Shown piece by piece: positions 1-12,003 of a stretch of DNA of 64,000 nucleotides (position 1 is the first letter of the stretch; every line of letters begins with the position of its first letter). The notes under the pieces are model-generated. The model ran no database searches, was not told the DNA's origin, and saw nothing but the letters and a program-made list of their open reading frames with translations. The DNA is taken from NCBI GenBank assembly GCA_947561585.1, contig CANNZV010002559.1:29233-93232 (forward strand), in the 5' to 3' direction. The DNA comes from Caprella mutica (Eukaryota; Arthropoda; Malacostraca; Amphipoda; Caprellidae). Both the position numbers and the translations under genes were made by a program.

Positions 1-316
1 TTAGGAGGTAATTGCTATTGGTAATCGAAATCTGTGAGATTATAATGAAAATAATATAAATTATACAATTGTTTCAAGTTACATAGATTCAATATATCAC
101 TATTCGTGTAGTGTATTACTATAAAAATATATTTGAATTATATAAACAAATTTTAACTACATAGTATCAGTTTATAAATTTTTCATTCAAGTTGCAGTTT
201 CTTGAATAGGTACATTTACAATTTTTTTTGAATTGGCCAACAATTACGTTGATTTGCTTTACTTATCTTTAACTTAATATAAAGACCAGAGTGTGAAATA
301 GTGAGAGATCAATATA

Positions 317-1057
317 CAGGGTGACCCACAAAAAAGCGCACCCAACTTTAAATTTGCCTATCTCAACAACTATTGAAGTTACAGTTGTTATCTAGAATCA
401 TTTTGATTGTTAAACTCTTCTCCATCTACAGTTAAATTTTCATAAAGTTTTAATCATTTTCGTTATTTAGATAGGTGGTGCAAGTGGTCAGAAAACGGAC
501 AATGAAGTAAGTTCAAACAGTAAAAAAATCTTTATTAGACAAAATATCTAGAATAAAATCAGATTTATTTCAAGGTTTTGAGAATATTCCCTTTATAAAA
601 TATTGACAAAAAAAAATTAAGGCACAAGTATAAATTTTAACAGCTAGGGTCGTTCAGGTCGCAAGAAGACAGTACGATCTGAAGACAAAATAAATTTTGT
701 TCATTAAATTCAAACTTGTGTCTTCATTTTTGTACTTAAACACTTATCTCCAGATTGTAAATATTTTATAAAATGAACAGTTATATGAGTATTCTTAAAA
801 CCTATAATTAAATCTGTTTATATTGATTATTTTGTGTAATAAAGATATCTTTAATGTTTGAACTTACTTCATTTTCCGTTTTCTGACCATACGTACCACC
901 CATCAATGAAGTCGTTGTTATATTCACAAAAATGATCAAAACTTTATGAAAATTTAACATGTGGATGGTGATGTGTTCAACAGACAAAATGATACTTAAA
1001 AAAAATTGTTGAAATATACGAATTTAAAGTTGGATACACTTTTTGTGGGTAACCCTG
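317..1057. mobile_element. Mariner-type MITE, 741 bp
   Basis: Terminal inverted repeats start CAGGGT and end ACCCTG, pairing about 45 bp with few mismatches, and TA dinucleotides flank both ends (315-316, 1058-1059), as in Tc1/mariner insertions. A second inverted pair lies inside (about 472-521 and 856-902), so much of the element folds back on itself. No transposase frame is present. It presumably relies on a transposase encoded elsewhere, which is inference. Confidence 0.8.
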
Positions 1058-1059
1058 TA

Positions 1060-2944
1060 TTAAGTAATAATATAACATTAACAATTACTAACTGTATGAT
1101 TGATATTGCACAAAACTATAATTCGATTTTTTTTTAAATATCAATTTAAATATTATCGGCTCAGTAATAAATCCGAATATTAATCAAGGTTTATCTTAAT
1201 AAAATAGACTGTATTCCATCTTAAGACACTTTAGGAAAGTTTAGGAAAGTTTAGGAAAAAACACTCATGCTTGGTTCATATTTGATTAATTGATATCTAC
1301 CGATTATCATTTTAAGATTCAATTTACACTGTATTACGCAAGGTACTGTGAGATACAAAAAAAAAATCTTCATTTATATAGCAATAAACTTAAAAGTTTG
1401 TTTATGAATGTCAGTCATAATTTTGGATAAAGACTGTATCTTGGATGTGCTAGGATTTGCATTTTACATAAATATGATGACAATATAACATAAATCTACA
1501 TTTACCTGCTGTAACCTTTAGTTGAAAATATGTTAGTACATATCACAATATGTAATTTGTATCATTATTTTTTTATATGTTAATGATAGCAAAAAATGAT
1601 GATATCACTAATATTCTATACATGTAATTCGACGTCGGCCGATCTGTGCAATCTTTTGATCGCGCTGCAGACATCAATAGGTAGTGCAACCATCAATCGA
1701 ATAGCAAATAAATAAACATGTATGGCATAGTTAATCTGGAAAAAAAATCCTAAAATTACTATAGTATAGATGAGAGAAATGAAATGAATATATTTTAGGA
1801 CACACTCAGCTATTATAATGACTATTTTTTACCGACTTTAAAACACTTTTTTTTTTGAGCTATAAAAAAATTATGGCACTTTTTCGACTACTTTCGTTAG
1901 AACTATAAATCCAGGCTCTTGTGATTATATAGAGATCGTGGTATGTGGATAGATGTTATATTAGGAATTTCCATCTCCGCTTAAATTGAACGGAGTCCTA
2001 TAAATAATTAAATAATTGGTAAGGTTAGCGAAGCCATATTTAGATTTCGTTGTGGGGGCTGTGTGAGTTTGTCCCCCACAATCAACTTTGATATTATTGA
2101 CAAATGAATATTTCAATGATATTTCAATGAATCTTTGATATATCCTGTAACGTGCAGCGTAATAGATTGATAGTTGCATTATTTATCAATGTGTGCACTA
2201 AAGAGTAATGATGTATCCATAGGTGGCGCAGTGATCAACCGATAGCACATATCGACCGAAAGTGCATAACATATATATTAATAACGTCAGATCATAATTA
2301 TTCAATATTGGAATTTACAATTAAGAAAATAGTCATATCAGCGATATACTTCCACGACCACCATCACTTCTATTAAACTTAGATGGAAAGAAACAGCATC
2401 TCAGGACGAAACCTTATACTGATATTATTTATCTTATATACTCACAATGAAAATTCGATGCCAGTAAAACTGACATCACCAAAATTAAGCCAACAGCACG
2501 CATTTTCTAACTTAAAAATCCCCAGATATCAACTACTCGGACACCATGAAGTTGCTGATGCACAGAGAATAACTGAATATAACACTCCGCTAGAATAAGA
2601 GTATCAGTGACTAATCTTATCGGTAAGGATGTTATCTTATGACACTATCTATTCGTGACAGTAGATAAATTGTGTATAAAGATAATGATCAATATACTGA
2701 ATTCATTGGAGAGAATTGAAATGTTTTGAAACTATTTTATTTAGTTGATATTTTTCCATTAAACACAATAACAATTAGCTGTTGTATTACGAATTCTACA
2801 TTCTTCTTTTTTTATCAACAATTTTTTCATCAATGAATGTTATTCTTACATTGTAAATTGTATAATAACAATTCTCATATGAAATACTTCTGTTTGATTT
2901 ACAGTATTTTAAGAGAAGCTAGGGTTTTTATTGATTAACATACG
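1060..2944. other. AT-rich intergenic, no gene seen
   Basis: Only short open frames occur here (1961-2179 minus, 2383-2598 plus). Neither has recognisable motifs, splice context or compositional bias. A small direct repeat of an 11-mer (gtttaggaaa type) occurs three times near 1231-1258. Nothing else is supported. Confidence 0.6.
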
Positions 2945-2950
2945 TTTTAA

Positions 2951-4141
2951 CGGTACACGGAAAACTGCCAGGCGGAAAACTGCCGAAGCGGAAACATGCC
3001 AGGCGGAAAACTGCCAAGCGGAAAACTGCCAGTCACTTATTGGCAATTTATTTATTTTTTAATTTTGATAAACACATTCTAAGAACATTCTAATTCATAA
3101 AAAAAACATCGTTAGCCATTCTTCATGTGATTAAGGAGACATTCATTTTTTACATTTATAAATAAAGTATATAGATTATTGGATTACTTATTATTCAATG
3201 GAAAATAGTATTTCAACAAAGCTACTTTATTAAACACACAGCAAACCAAATTAAGTACACACAAATAAATTATAATTACCATTTTTAACTTATTTTTTAA
3301 ATCATGTACATTTCAAAAACATGTAGATATTTATATATATCTATATAAAATTTTATATGTTTATAAGATTTATAATTTATATCTTGTATATTATAAATTA
3401 AGTGAATGTTAAATCACTTTTATGTATGTTCAATATTTATTACATTTACAATTTTATTCTCCATAGCATCAACACCTTCATTTTTACAATTTTCATTTAT
3501 ATGTAGAAGTATTATTAATTTATATGCAATCCAATTCGAACGAGTGAAATTGTCATAGAATTAGGTTGGTAATATCAGTTTGATAATCATAGGTGTTGTG
3601 TTGCAAATTATAAATATTTCACGAAAATCGATCGAATTTGTTATATAATGAGTTCAAGCGAATATTAAGCTTGAAGGTTTGTTCAGTTATCAAATTATAA
3701 ACTAAAATGAAATGATTAGACACTAAACCCGTTATGAAATGATAATTTAGAGATGAGTTGTGTAAACAAAGAAATTACACTCTGTTCCTAATATATACAA
3801 TCATATCATTGTTTCTTCTTCTTTTAGTATTTTCTATGAAAGGATTTATTTTTTAATTTATATCATGTATTTGATTTTTACTGTAATATTTTTATACTAA
3901 TATATTTAACGTATTTTTCTAATGAAGAAAAACTATGTTTTTGTTTTGTATACTAAGTAAAAATGATTGTTCCCTTAACTCCTTTTAACTAAGAGCGAAC
4001 GTTGTTTTTTATAAATCAAAATGTTATTACTAACTAAAGTCATTAAATTCAGTAAGTGACTGTCAGTTTTCCGCCAGGCAGTTTTCCGCCTGGCAGTTTT
4101 CCGCTTCAGCAGTTTTCCGCCTGGCAGTTTTCCGGACACCG
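2951..4141. mobile_element. Foldback element, GGAAAACTGCC word arms
   Basis: Both ends carry inverted arms in which the word GGAAAACTGCC (right arm GGCAGTTTTCC) recurs four or five times, separated by 3-5 nt such as AGGC, GAAGC and AAGC. The outer termini CGGTACACGG and CCGGACACCG pair as inverted repeats. The flanks share TTTTAA (2945-2950 and 4142-4147), a likely 6-bp target duplication. The 950-bp interior is AT-rich without coding frames. It is a non-autonomous foldback of unknown superfamily. The termini resemble those of the element at 24055-25100 (CGGTATCCGG). Confidence 0.75.
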
Positions 4142-4388
4142 TTTTAACAATAGTCTGATAGATGTCGTTACAACTGTAATGTTCACAAATATCTGCTTAT
4201 TTTTGTAAACAAATCAATAATATCATGATTGAAACTAGAATGTATGATAAGAAATATAACGTCGCATGTATATTGTGTATAGTCTATGAACTAGTGGCTC
4301 ATAATCCTTCGTAAGTGCTTGCTAATATTTCATTGTTTTCTTCTTTTAAAGTATATATAAAACTTATGGTCTTAAGACGGGATTCAAC

Positions 4389-4572
4389 TGAGGCATTATC
4401 TTGGCAACACCCAGCATGGCCTCACGGGCACAATGTGATTCAACCAGTAGAACAGAAGGCAACGTGTAGCATGCGGCTTCGCAGCATGCTACATGCGTCA
4501 AGATTTAGCTTGTTGCCTTTAGCGTTGAGTGGCTTCCCACAATTACTGGTGGGAAGGATTTTGTGTTGCCGG
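4389..4572. other. GC-richer island with nested inverted repeats
   Basis: This is an island of clearly higher GC than its flanks with several exact stems: GTAGCATGC (4466-4474) with 4484-4492 around a 9-nt loop; AAGGCAAC (4456-4463) with 4512-4519 enclosing that hairpin; CTTCCCAC (4533-4540) with 4549-4556; and GGCAACAC (4413-4420) with 4563-4570 as an outer closing helix. TGAGGC (4389-4394) can pair with 4429-4434 as an alternative. An 88-codon plus-strand frame covers it but has no recognisable protein features. A structured RNA or a structured repeat are both possible; I do not recognise the family. Confidence 0.4.
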
Positions 4573-4725
4573 CACCAATGAAAATTGTTAAACTATTGAT
4601 TATAGAAACAAATGTAAAAAGATGTCATAAACTCTCATACAACTATTTGCAATAAAAGTTTTTTTTCGGTTTCGTGATTTATCGTGATGGCAAAATATTA
4701 TGTAAGTTATGCCAAATTTGTTTTA

Positions 4726-6757
4726 CAGGGTGCGGAGAAAGTCCTCGATCATATAAAAATGTTAATTTAATGAGTTGTGATGGATAAAATAAAACAAAAC
4801 TTATCACACAATATCTCAATAAACTCATTTAACAGTTCTACCAATTATTTTTCAATATGACCACTATCAGCGGCGATTACTCTCTCGAGTCTACCTTTGA
4901 AGCTCTTTACTGCGGCACGGAACGTTTCTTGGAGAATTATGGCCCATTGTCGCTCAAGGGACTTCTTCAGAGTTTCCATACTATCATGAGCTGTAGTGCA
5001 CGCTTCCTTCTCCAGGATGGACCACACACAGGAGGCGACAATTCCTTCCTCCAAAAAGCGTACAGTGACGCTCACACCAAACCTGAGTTTTGTTCGTTGT
5101 GTGCAAGGGTGCACCGTCCTGTTGAAAGGTAAAAGTCCTGTCCTCGAAGTGCTTCTTTATTTCGACTTGTCCTGGTATCAAAATATCCTCGATATACGAT
5201 TTTGCGTATATCAAGATTTGACGAAAATGAGAGGATCTCCAACTCTCAGAGATGGCAGCTTAAGCCATCACAGAAGCTGGCTTTTGGCGACGGAAAACAG
5301 TCTTTACAGATGGAGGGAACTGTCAGCACTTTTTTCCAAAATTCTGTCGTTCTGGGAGTTGAATTTGACCTCCACAGTGAACAATTTCTCATCCAAAAAG
5401 ACGATCTCACCAGCCTGCGTGCCATATTTCATTGCATTCAAAAGAATCATTGATCTGTCCAGCCTCCTCTGTTTCTGCAAGTCCGTGAGCTGTTGCATGT
5501 TTGTCATTTTGAAGGGGGACAACTTGAGGTCTTCTTTGACGATGGTTCTCACACTTTTTTCGTCGATATCCATACTCTTAGCCATCTTTCTCATGCTTCG
5601 CTTGGGTTTCCTTCTTATTCGCTCCCTAATGGCTTTGATTTTGGTTGGAGTGCGTGCAGTGCGAGGTCGTTCGCACCTAGGTCGATCACCTGTTGTCTTC
5701 AGTTCTTGGTAGCGTTTAACAGCATCCCTAACAGTCAATTTCGATGCTTTTAACAGCTTAAAAATCTCTATGTTTGTTTTCCCCGCGCAGTGCCTCACGT
5801 TCACTCATTTTTACAAAACACAATGTAAATTTCTCAAAATTTAGACATTGAACATTATAGGAAGAGAATGAGATATGAATGGATAAATTTAGTAAATAAA
5901 TAACATCTTTATTGGAACTGACTGTTTTTTTTATTAATAAGGTAAGAAATTTGAAACTTCACATACGTTTGTATCATGAGCAATGCAGAAATTCTTATTT
6001 AGGAAAAAAATTGGTACGACCCCTCCTTCTCTCTCCCCCCCTTCTATCCCCCCGTGGGGGTACTTCGTAAAAATTGTTATTTCTCACAAACTAAATGAGA
6101 TAGAAACAAACCGATTCCGGAAATGAATTCCTGAGACATCTTCACATAATTGCTATTTGAGTTTTTCTTATTTTTTGCATTCCGTTTTTTAATATTTTGA
6201 AAAAAAAATCTATTTGCAATAAATTGAAAAAAAAACTAAATATCAAATATACCTTATATATAATTGATCATTATGCACTTTACAGATTTAATCTAGGTTA
6301 CCTGTAACCAAAGAAATAGGATTTTGAAGTTTGAAAATGCTACTTTTCACGACATGGCAATTTGTCCACAGAAGAAGACAATCACCTTCCCGCCTTAGAT
6401 TTAGGTATACGTTTCACTTTTGTTAATTTTATAAGTACAAATGCAAAGTCAAAGTTATTTTTATAAGTACTAATACATCTTCTTTACATTATATTTCTTC
6501 ATATTAGAACATAAAAAAAATTGTAAAAAAACAATTTTTGACCATTGAGTACAGTAGCGCACATGTACGTTTGTGAGCGTGTAGCTCACCTAATAAGCAT
6601 AAGATCATCCTGAAATTTTGCGTACATCTTATCTACACTTTATTCTTTCATATTAGAAAATAAAAGAAAATTGTGAAAAAAATCAATTATTGACCATTGA
6701 TTTTGGCCCCCTTAATTTGAAAAATAAAATTTGATCGAGGATTTTCTCCGCACCCCG
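4726..6757 (-). mobile_element. Tc1/mariner-like transposon, 2.03 kb, defective
   Basis: Ends are CAGGGTGCGGAGAAA at the left and its imperfect inverse TTTCTCCGCACCCCG at the right, flanked by TA at 4724-4725 and 6758-6759. The transposase lies on the minus strand near the left end, and about 950 bp of AT-rich sequence separates its 5' end from the right terminus. Frameshifts break the coding region, so the copy should be immobile unless helped in trans. Confidence 0.85.
4845..5804 (-). pseudogene. Tc1/mariner-like transposase, frameshifted
   Basis: The N-terminal half (5304-5804) is one open frame of 166 codons with a helix-turn-helix region, a GRPR-like stretch (DRPRCERPRTART) and a second HTH, followed by FLDEK carrying the first catalytic Asp. 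The next parts are in other frames: FQQDGAPLHTT (within 4984-5214) with the second catalytic Asp, then a C-terminal segment (4845-5114) with VWSILE and the ending GHIE typical of this family. At least two frameshifts separate these pieces, near 5.2-5.3 kb and near 5.06 kb. The motif order and length (about 320 codons) match a full-length IS630/Tc1/mariner transposase. The exact DD(x)D/E subgroup cannot be set because the third acidic position falls in the damaged part. Confidence 0.85.
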
Positions 6758-7360
6758 TATATGCTGTGATTTGTGTTGAACTCAGATTGCTAGAGAACTT
6801 GAAATGGTTAAAACTAGCTCTCTTTAGCTGGAAGTTCTGTTTCTACATACAAGAAGCTCTGAAGCTACAATTATTCAAGTTATTCTATCAAAAATAGATG
6901 TTTTTGATTCATATGGAATAACTATACAGTTTGGTTGACAATACGGCACTGTCCCATTGTTAACCAAATTTGCTGTCCCAATGATCACATAACGCCATTT
7001 TGAAAAGATATGAGTATAGAGGCTCAATTACAAAAGTATAAAGGCAATCCTTTCATATAATCACATTTTACATCACATAACTTTTCAAATTTATGAAAAT
7101 GTGTTCGTAATAAAAAAAAAATTGCGGATTAATCCTCAGACTTGAAGAAATGTGTCAGATATTTGATCACTTTTAATTGATTTGAACATGTTTACACTGT
7201 GTTCTATGAGAAGCGTCATTTATTAATTTTAAATTGAGAGGTGTTAAAATGTTCCAAGTTATATTATTTATACGCCATTTTCTTAATAAGAATGGATTTC
7301 ATCACCCTATTATTGTTATCATTGATTGTAAACCTTACATTTTTTCTGAATTTTAGAATA
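5805..7360. other. Mariner 3' half and AT-rich flank, no gene
   Basis: The first part up to 6757 is the non-coding remainder of the mariner element. It includes a C-rich tract near 6027-6055 and two similar stretches near 6480-6545 and 6640-6705 that both end in a TTGACCATTGA motif, a local direct duplication. The rest is AT-rich DNA without a supported feature. Confidence 0.55.
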
Positions 7361-7363
7361 AAT

Positions 7364-7678
7364 GCATATGGTCCTGCACTCTTGCAGTTTGTCAAAACAC
7401 ATTCTTCCTCAGCAGTACGCAGAAAATTCGTGCTTCACTACGAGATAAGTGGAAAGGAGGACAAATCTTACCCTGAAAAAGTTCACAAGACTTCGGATCT
7501 TTTCAATGAGACTTGTTCTATTCAAATGAAAAAGCAAATCGAAACAAAACCAAAAAGAATGGAAGCAGTGATTCAGGAGGTGAAGAGTTTCTTTGAAGAA
7601 ACCCCCAGTTGCTTTCTCAGAAAAGCTTCTCAGCAGATTTCACATACCAAAACCACGTTGTATGATCGACAGACATGA
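7364..7678 (+). pseudogene. Transposase N-terminal HTH remnant (DUF4817-like)
   Basis: The open frame from about 7364 contains AVRRKF, a spacer with FNETCSI, then VKSFFEETPSCFLRKASQQ and a following TTLYD. This matches the bipartite HTH layout seen at the N-terminus of many insect mariner-like proteins (RRKF, F..TGSV, V..SP..SLR.LS). The GRPR box between the helices and the whole catalytic domain are missing, and the frame ends at 7678. The open frame begins at 7241 with a hydrophobic stretch that looks like read-through of unrelated DNA. It is probably a truncated transposon copy rather than a host gene. Family assignment is by pattern only. Confidence 0.5.
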
Positions 7679-7734
7679 ACTTTGTTTCCCTTTTTTTTAT
7701 TACACTTCAGTTCAACAACTAACTAATGAATAGT

Positions 7735-8180
7735 TGAATAATTAATAGATACTTTGATTTCTATAATTATTGTGTTACATTGAACAAACAGAAATATTAT
7801 GCTTTGTGAAATATTTTTGGTAGTAGAGTATACCAAGTTGTAAGTTAGTACTTGGTTCTACATTTTCGGACACTTCAGAAAAGAAAATATAATAATTATA
7901 ATTTAATTTCTATTCAAATCGGTATCAAGAATACCAATGGAGTTAGATAATGATTAATATATATTGATTTTTACGTGTTCGAAAATATGGAACCTTGGGA
8001 TAACACTGAACTATACCCCTAAAATGGGACAAGTTGAAATTCTGAACCAATTGCTTCTGATAACCTCAACTGGATTAAAATTTTAATGATTCTTTTACTT
8101 ACTGTGAAACAATTACAAAAAATTGTCTCCTCTTTCTATATCTACGAACGGTACTTACTTTTGAGACATATATCGAAATA
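7735..8180 (+). repeat. Dispersed repeat family A, copy 1
   Basis: This shares about 400 bp of recognisable similarity with 38965-39345 in the same orientation. Shared landmarks include ACGTGTTCGAAAA, CCTAAAATGGGACA, TCTGAACCAATTGCTTCT and TCTACGAACGG. No coding frame is conserved between the two copies. The element type is unknown; no terminal repeats or target duplications were found. Confidence 0.65.
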
Positions 8181-8186
8181 AGTAGA

Positions 8187-8835
8187 GTTGGGAGGGGCGA
8201 ATACTAGCGCAGTTTCACACGGGCGAATCTTGTGTACCACATGTTATAAGAGCTATGGACGTGCTAGGCAAAAAACAAAAAGTGGTAGACGGTCTCAAAT
8301 CGCTTGTTTGCGAGAACCGTGTCATAACTTCCAAAAAGCTATTTTTCAGAGGAGACATTTTAGTACTTGTAATATACGTACATTTAATGGTATATCGTAT
8401 ATTTTACGATATAAAAGCGGTATATGTTTGAGTTACAATGATGATTTTTTTACCAAAATGATCAGCATTTTATGATTAAATATGTCTATATAGATTACTC
8501 TAAAATACATGTTTTTGTGTTCATAACGTTGTTGTTGCAAACAAGCGAAATATGTAGTAACACTGCATAAAATTAAATAACTTACAGGCATTTCTTCATA
8601 GGCAAATAAATTCACATTTACGATCATATGCAAAGTACCTTGTCGAAAATTCATTTTACCAAATTGTCCTAAAAATAATTTTTTCTTAAAAATATTTTTA
8701 TTGCAGATAATGATTTGAAATTTTCAGTGGATGGTGATCGTTGATTTAAGCTTCCTATATTAAAATTAAAAGGGGTGGGGCATCTATTCGCCCCACCATA
8801 TTTTGCATGGAGGGGCGATTACTTGCGCATTATAG
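8187..8835. mobile_element. GGGGCGAAT-word repeat element
   Basis: The word GGGGCGAATACTAGCGCA occurs at the left (about 8196-8213) and GGGGCGATTACTTGCGCA as a direct copy at the right (about 8813-8830). An inverted copy, TATTCGCCCC, lies at about 8786-8795. The same words recur at 23534-23572. The interior is AT-rich with no supported gene. The boundaries are estimates because no clear target duplication was found. Confidence 0.45.
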
Positions 8836-8904
8836 AATTAAATCTTTAAACTAATGAACGGTTTAACTGAAAGAATACACGTTCCACCTATATTTTAGAT
8901 CGTG

Positions 8905-9010
8905 GCCGGTAAATTCTCCCGTGGAAAGTTCCCCCGTGGAAAGTTCCAACAGGAAGATTTCACCATGGAAGATTCTACCAGCGTTAAACTCACCTTTCGG
9001 AAAATTTCAC
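8905..9010. repeat. GTGGAAAGTTCC-word repeat arm
   Basis: A run of degenerate phrases on the pattern CC(C/A)GTGGAAAGTTCCC recurs here about every 14-16 nt (8925-9010). It looks like one arm of a foldback element. A matching inverted arm was not found nearby, possibly because the BEL element inserted at 9333 disrupts the area. Confidence 0.4.
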
Positions 9011-9332
9011 TATGAAAGATTTCATCATTTTGAAAATATATTCGGTATTTATAATTAAAGTTACTCAGATATTTTATTTCAGATTTAGTGGAATGATTTT
9101 ATGGAAGGTATATTAACTTACATGGTATGCTACGCCTTGATACGAATTTTAGACTCTTCTGCGCATAAACAAATGCACGCATATACGAATACACGGCCGT
9201 GTACTCCTGCAATATTAGATACAGCGAATTTATTAGTTATTTGTATATGTATAATAATTTTTGCCACGGTTGTTTGTGCTGTGTATGGATGCAATGAAAA
9301 ACGTGTTATTGATCTAATTAAATTATTTAGGT

Positions 9333-10074
9333 TGTTGTGTCCACAATTTTCAATTTATTTATTTTATAGCAGTTTATAACACGTCATCAAATTTTATTTA
9401 TCACCTATGGCATTTTTTTTTCTTCACCTGAATCCAGGTGTCAAATTCATACTCATTACATTTCTATTCAAACTAGTTTTCGTGCTGGGCAGTCATGCGC
9501 AGCTTAGATGTGTTTGTTCGTGTGTTTACTGTTCTTTATTTTCAATCCTTAAGAAACCTTGTTCATAATTATTGTCATTAATTCATAAGTTTATTTCTTC
9601 ATTCAATTTGATCAGGTTTTTCATTCAATAGTATCATCAGTAATGTAAACGAAGCTACTCGCTTAGAGTAGCTAGGCTAGTATCACCTACCGCAATATAC
9701 CCCCTCCACCCTAATAGTGTCATCATTAAATAAACTCTTTTAGGTAGAATCTCTCCCATGAAGTTGTTTCCATTATATGTTTTTTCTGTCTTTTTAGATT
9801 TCCCAATCAATAGTAGTTATTCAATATTGTCCTAAGTACCGGATATCTATACGTGGTTCTGAATACTGATTGTAGGAAATAACCAAGTGAACACTTTCTG
9901 AAAGTATTTTTTCATCTATATTATTATTATGTCATTACTTATATGTAGTCTGAATTGTTTTAATTATTTTTGTATTCCTATGTTTTGAATGTGTTGTGCT
10001 ATTTGACAAGAATAAAGACTTCCCCAATTCTCGGCCTTTACTTTGAGTTCCGAAAGATTAAAGTGCCGTAGACA
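9333..10074 (+). repeat. 5' LTR of BEL/Pao element
   Basis: This 742-bp LTR starts TG and ends CA. It differs from the 3' LTR at about six substitutions plus small indels. The largest indel is a roughly 9-10 nt stretch near 10001, where the 3' LTR has CATGCACGTTGACG. AATAAAG at about 10010 is a likely polyadenylation signal. The 5' promoter should lie within this LTR. Confidence 0.93.
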
Positions 10075-10604
10075 GTGCAGAAAGTATTGGTCTGCAATCA
10101 TGTCCAGATCTCCCAGAAAAGTGGCCCCAACCTTCAGGACTTTGTCAGAAGAAGAAGTGACTGCTAGGGAAAATTTAATTGCGATTTTGATTAAAGCTGA
10201 CGACGATTTATTGGCACCAGAGGATATTCGTAGTGCAATCTCACGCATCAAGGGGGCATGCAATATCTTCGAGCGTGCAAGTAAACATTTGTCTGAGTGG
10301 TTCATTACAAATAGTTGTTTCCAGGACAGTAGTGAAACTAGAAGCTGTAGAGTCAGGCTGATTCACTCTGACAGCAGAGAAGCAGTTAAATCGCTAAACG
10401 GGAGATTGCTTGATTTAAATGAAGAACTTTCTTCATCGATCGGAGATGCCAGTCAGCTTAATGGCCCAGGAGTGGTTTCTGTACATGGATGTGCAAGATC
10501 ATCAGAGAGGCATGACCCTTGGTCTGCAGATGCTTCTTGTCTTCCAGTTCTGGAAGCAAAATCTGGACTTTCTGATCCACTTTCAAAATTAAGCCTCTCC
10601 ACTG

Positions 10605-10840
10605 CTCCCCATGAACCCACTGCTCCCCATGAACCCACTGCTCCCCATGAACCCACTGCTCCCCATGATCCACTGCTCCCCATGATCCACTGCTCCCCAT
10701 GATCCACTGCTCCCCATGATCCACTGCTCCCCATGAACCCACTGCTCCCCATGAACCCACTGCTCCCCATGAACCCACTGCTCCCCATGAACCCACTGCT
10801 CCCCATGAACCCACTGCTCCCCATGAACCCACTGCTCCAG
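10605..10840 (+). repeat. 18/17-bp tandem repeat in gag
   Basis: The unit is CACTGCTCCCCATGAACC (18 nt), present about nine times. Four consecutive units near 10660-10730 read ATGATCC and are 17 nt long. Each 17-nt unit shifts the reading frame by one, so the encoded peptide changes from APHEPT to PLLPM. One of the three phases contains the TGA at 10700. Confidence 0.85.
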
Positions 10841-10867
10841 TTGTTGCCAATGTGGCCAATTTCCCCC

Positions 10868-12003
10868 CAGGCTCATAACTTCCCCCATGCTTCAAATCCC
10901 CATTTTCCCCATGCTCCAAATCCCCATTTTCCCCATGCTCCAAATCCCCATTTCCCCCAGGTTCCAAATCCCCATTTCCCCCAGGCTCCCCATTTCCCCC
11001 ATTTCCCCCAGGCTCCTAATTTCCCCCAGGCTCCCAATTTCCCCCAAGCTCCTAATTTCCCCCAGGCTCCCAATTTCCCCCAGGCTCCCAATTTCCCCCA
11101 GGCTCCCAATTTCCCCCAGGCTCCCAACTTTCCCCAGGCTCCCAACTTTCCCCAGGCTCCCAACTTTCCCCAGGCTCCCAACTTTCCCCAGGCTCCCAAC
11201 TTTCCCCAGGCTCCCAACTTTCCCCAGGCTCCCAACTTTCCCCAGGCTCCCAACTTTCCCCAGGCTCCCAACTTTCCCCAGGCTCCCAACTTTCCCCAGG
11301 CTCCCAACATTCCCCAGGCTCCCAACCTTCCCCAGGCTCCCAACTTTCCCCAGGCTCCCAACTTTCCACAGGCTCCCAACCTTCCCCAGGCTCCCAACCT
11401 TCCCCAGGCTCCCAACTTTCCCCAGGCTCCCAACTTTCCCCAGGCTCCCAACTTTCCCCAGGCTCCCAACTTTCCCCAGGCTCCCAACTTTCCCCAGGCT
11501 CCCAACTTTCCCCAGGCTCCCAACTTTCCCCAGGCTCCCAACTTTCCCCAGGCTCCCAACTTTCCCCAGGCTCCCAACTTTCCCCAGGCTCCCAACTTTC
11601 CCCAGGCTCCCAACTTTCCCCAGGCTCCCAACTTTCCCCAGGCTCCCAACTTTCCCCAGGCTCCCAACTTTCCCCAGGCTCCCAACTTTCCCCAGGCTCC
11701 CAACTTTCCCCAGGCTCCCAACTTTCCCCAGGCTCCCAACTTTCCCCAGGCTCCCAACTTTCCCCAGGCTCCCAACTTTCCCCAGGCTCCCAACTTTCCC
11801 CAGGCTCCCAACTTTCCCCAGGCTCCCAACTTTCCCCAGGCTCCCAACTTTCCCCAGGCTCCCAACTTTCCCCAGGCTCCCAACTTTCCCCAGGCTCCCA
11901 ACTTTCCCCAGGCTCCCAACTTTCCCCAGGCTCCCAACTTTCCCCAGGCTCCCAACTTTCCCCAGGCTCCCAACTTCCCCCAGGCTCCCAACTTCCCCCA
12001 GGC
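10868..12003 (+). repeat. 18-bp minisatellite, about 55-60 copies
   Basis: The core unit is CAGGCTCCCAACTTTCCC, encoding QAPNFP. It is preceded by related units with HFP and HAP variants (10880-11000). Long stretches are identical from copy to copy, with a few variants (NIP, NLP and one TTTCCA unit) clustered around 11305-11400. That pattern suggests recent expansion by slippage or unequal exchange on both sides of an older core. Confidence 0.95.

Noticed and set aside
9101..9379. 92-codon frame running into the 5' LTR
   Set aside because: It has no ancestry signal and its last 15 codons are LTR sequence.
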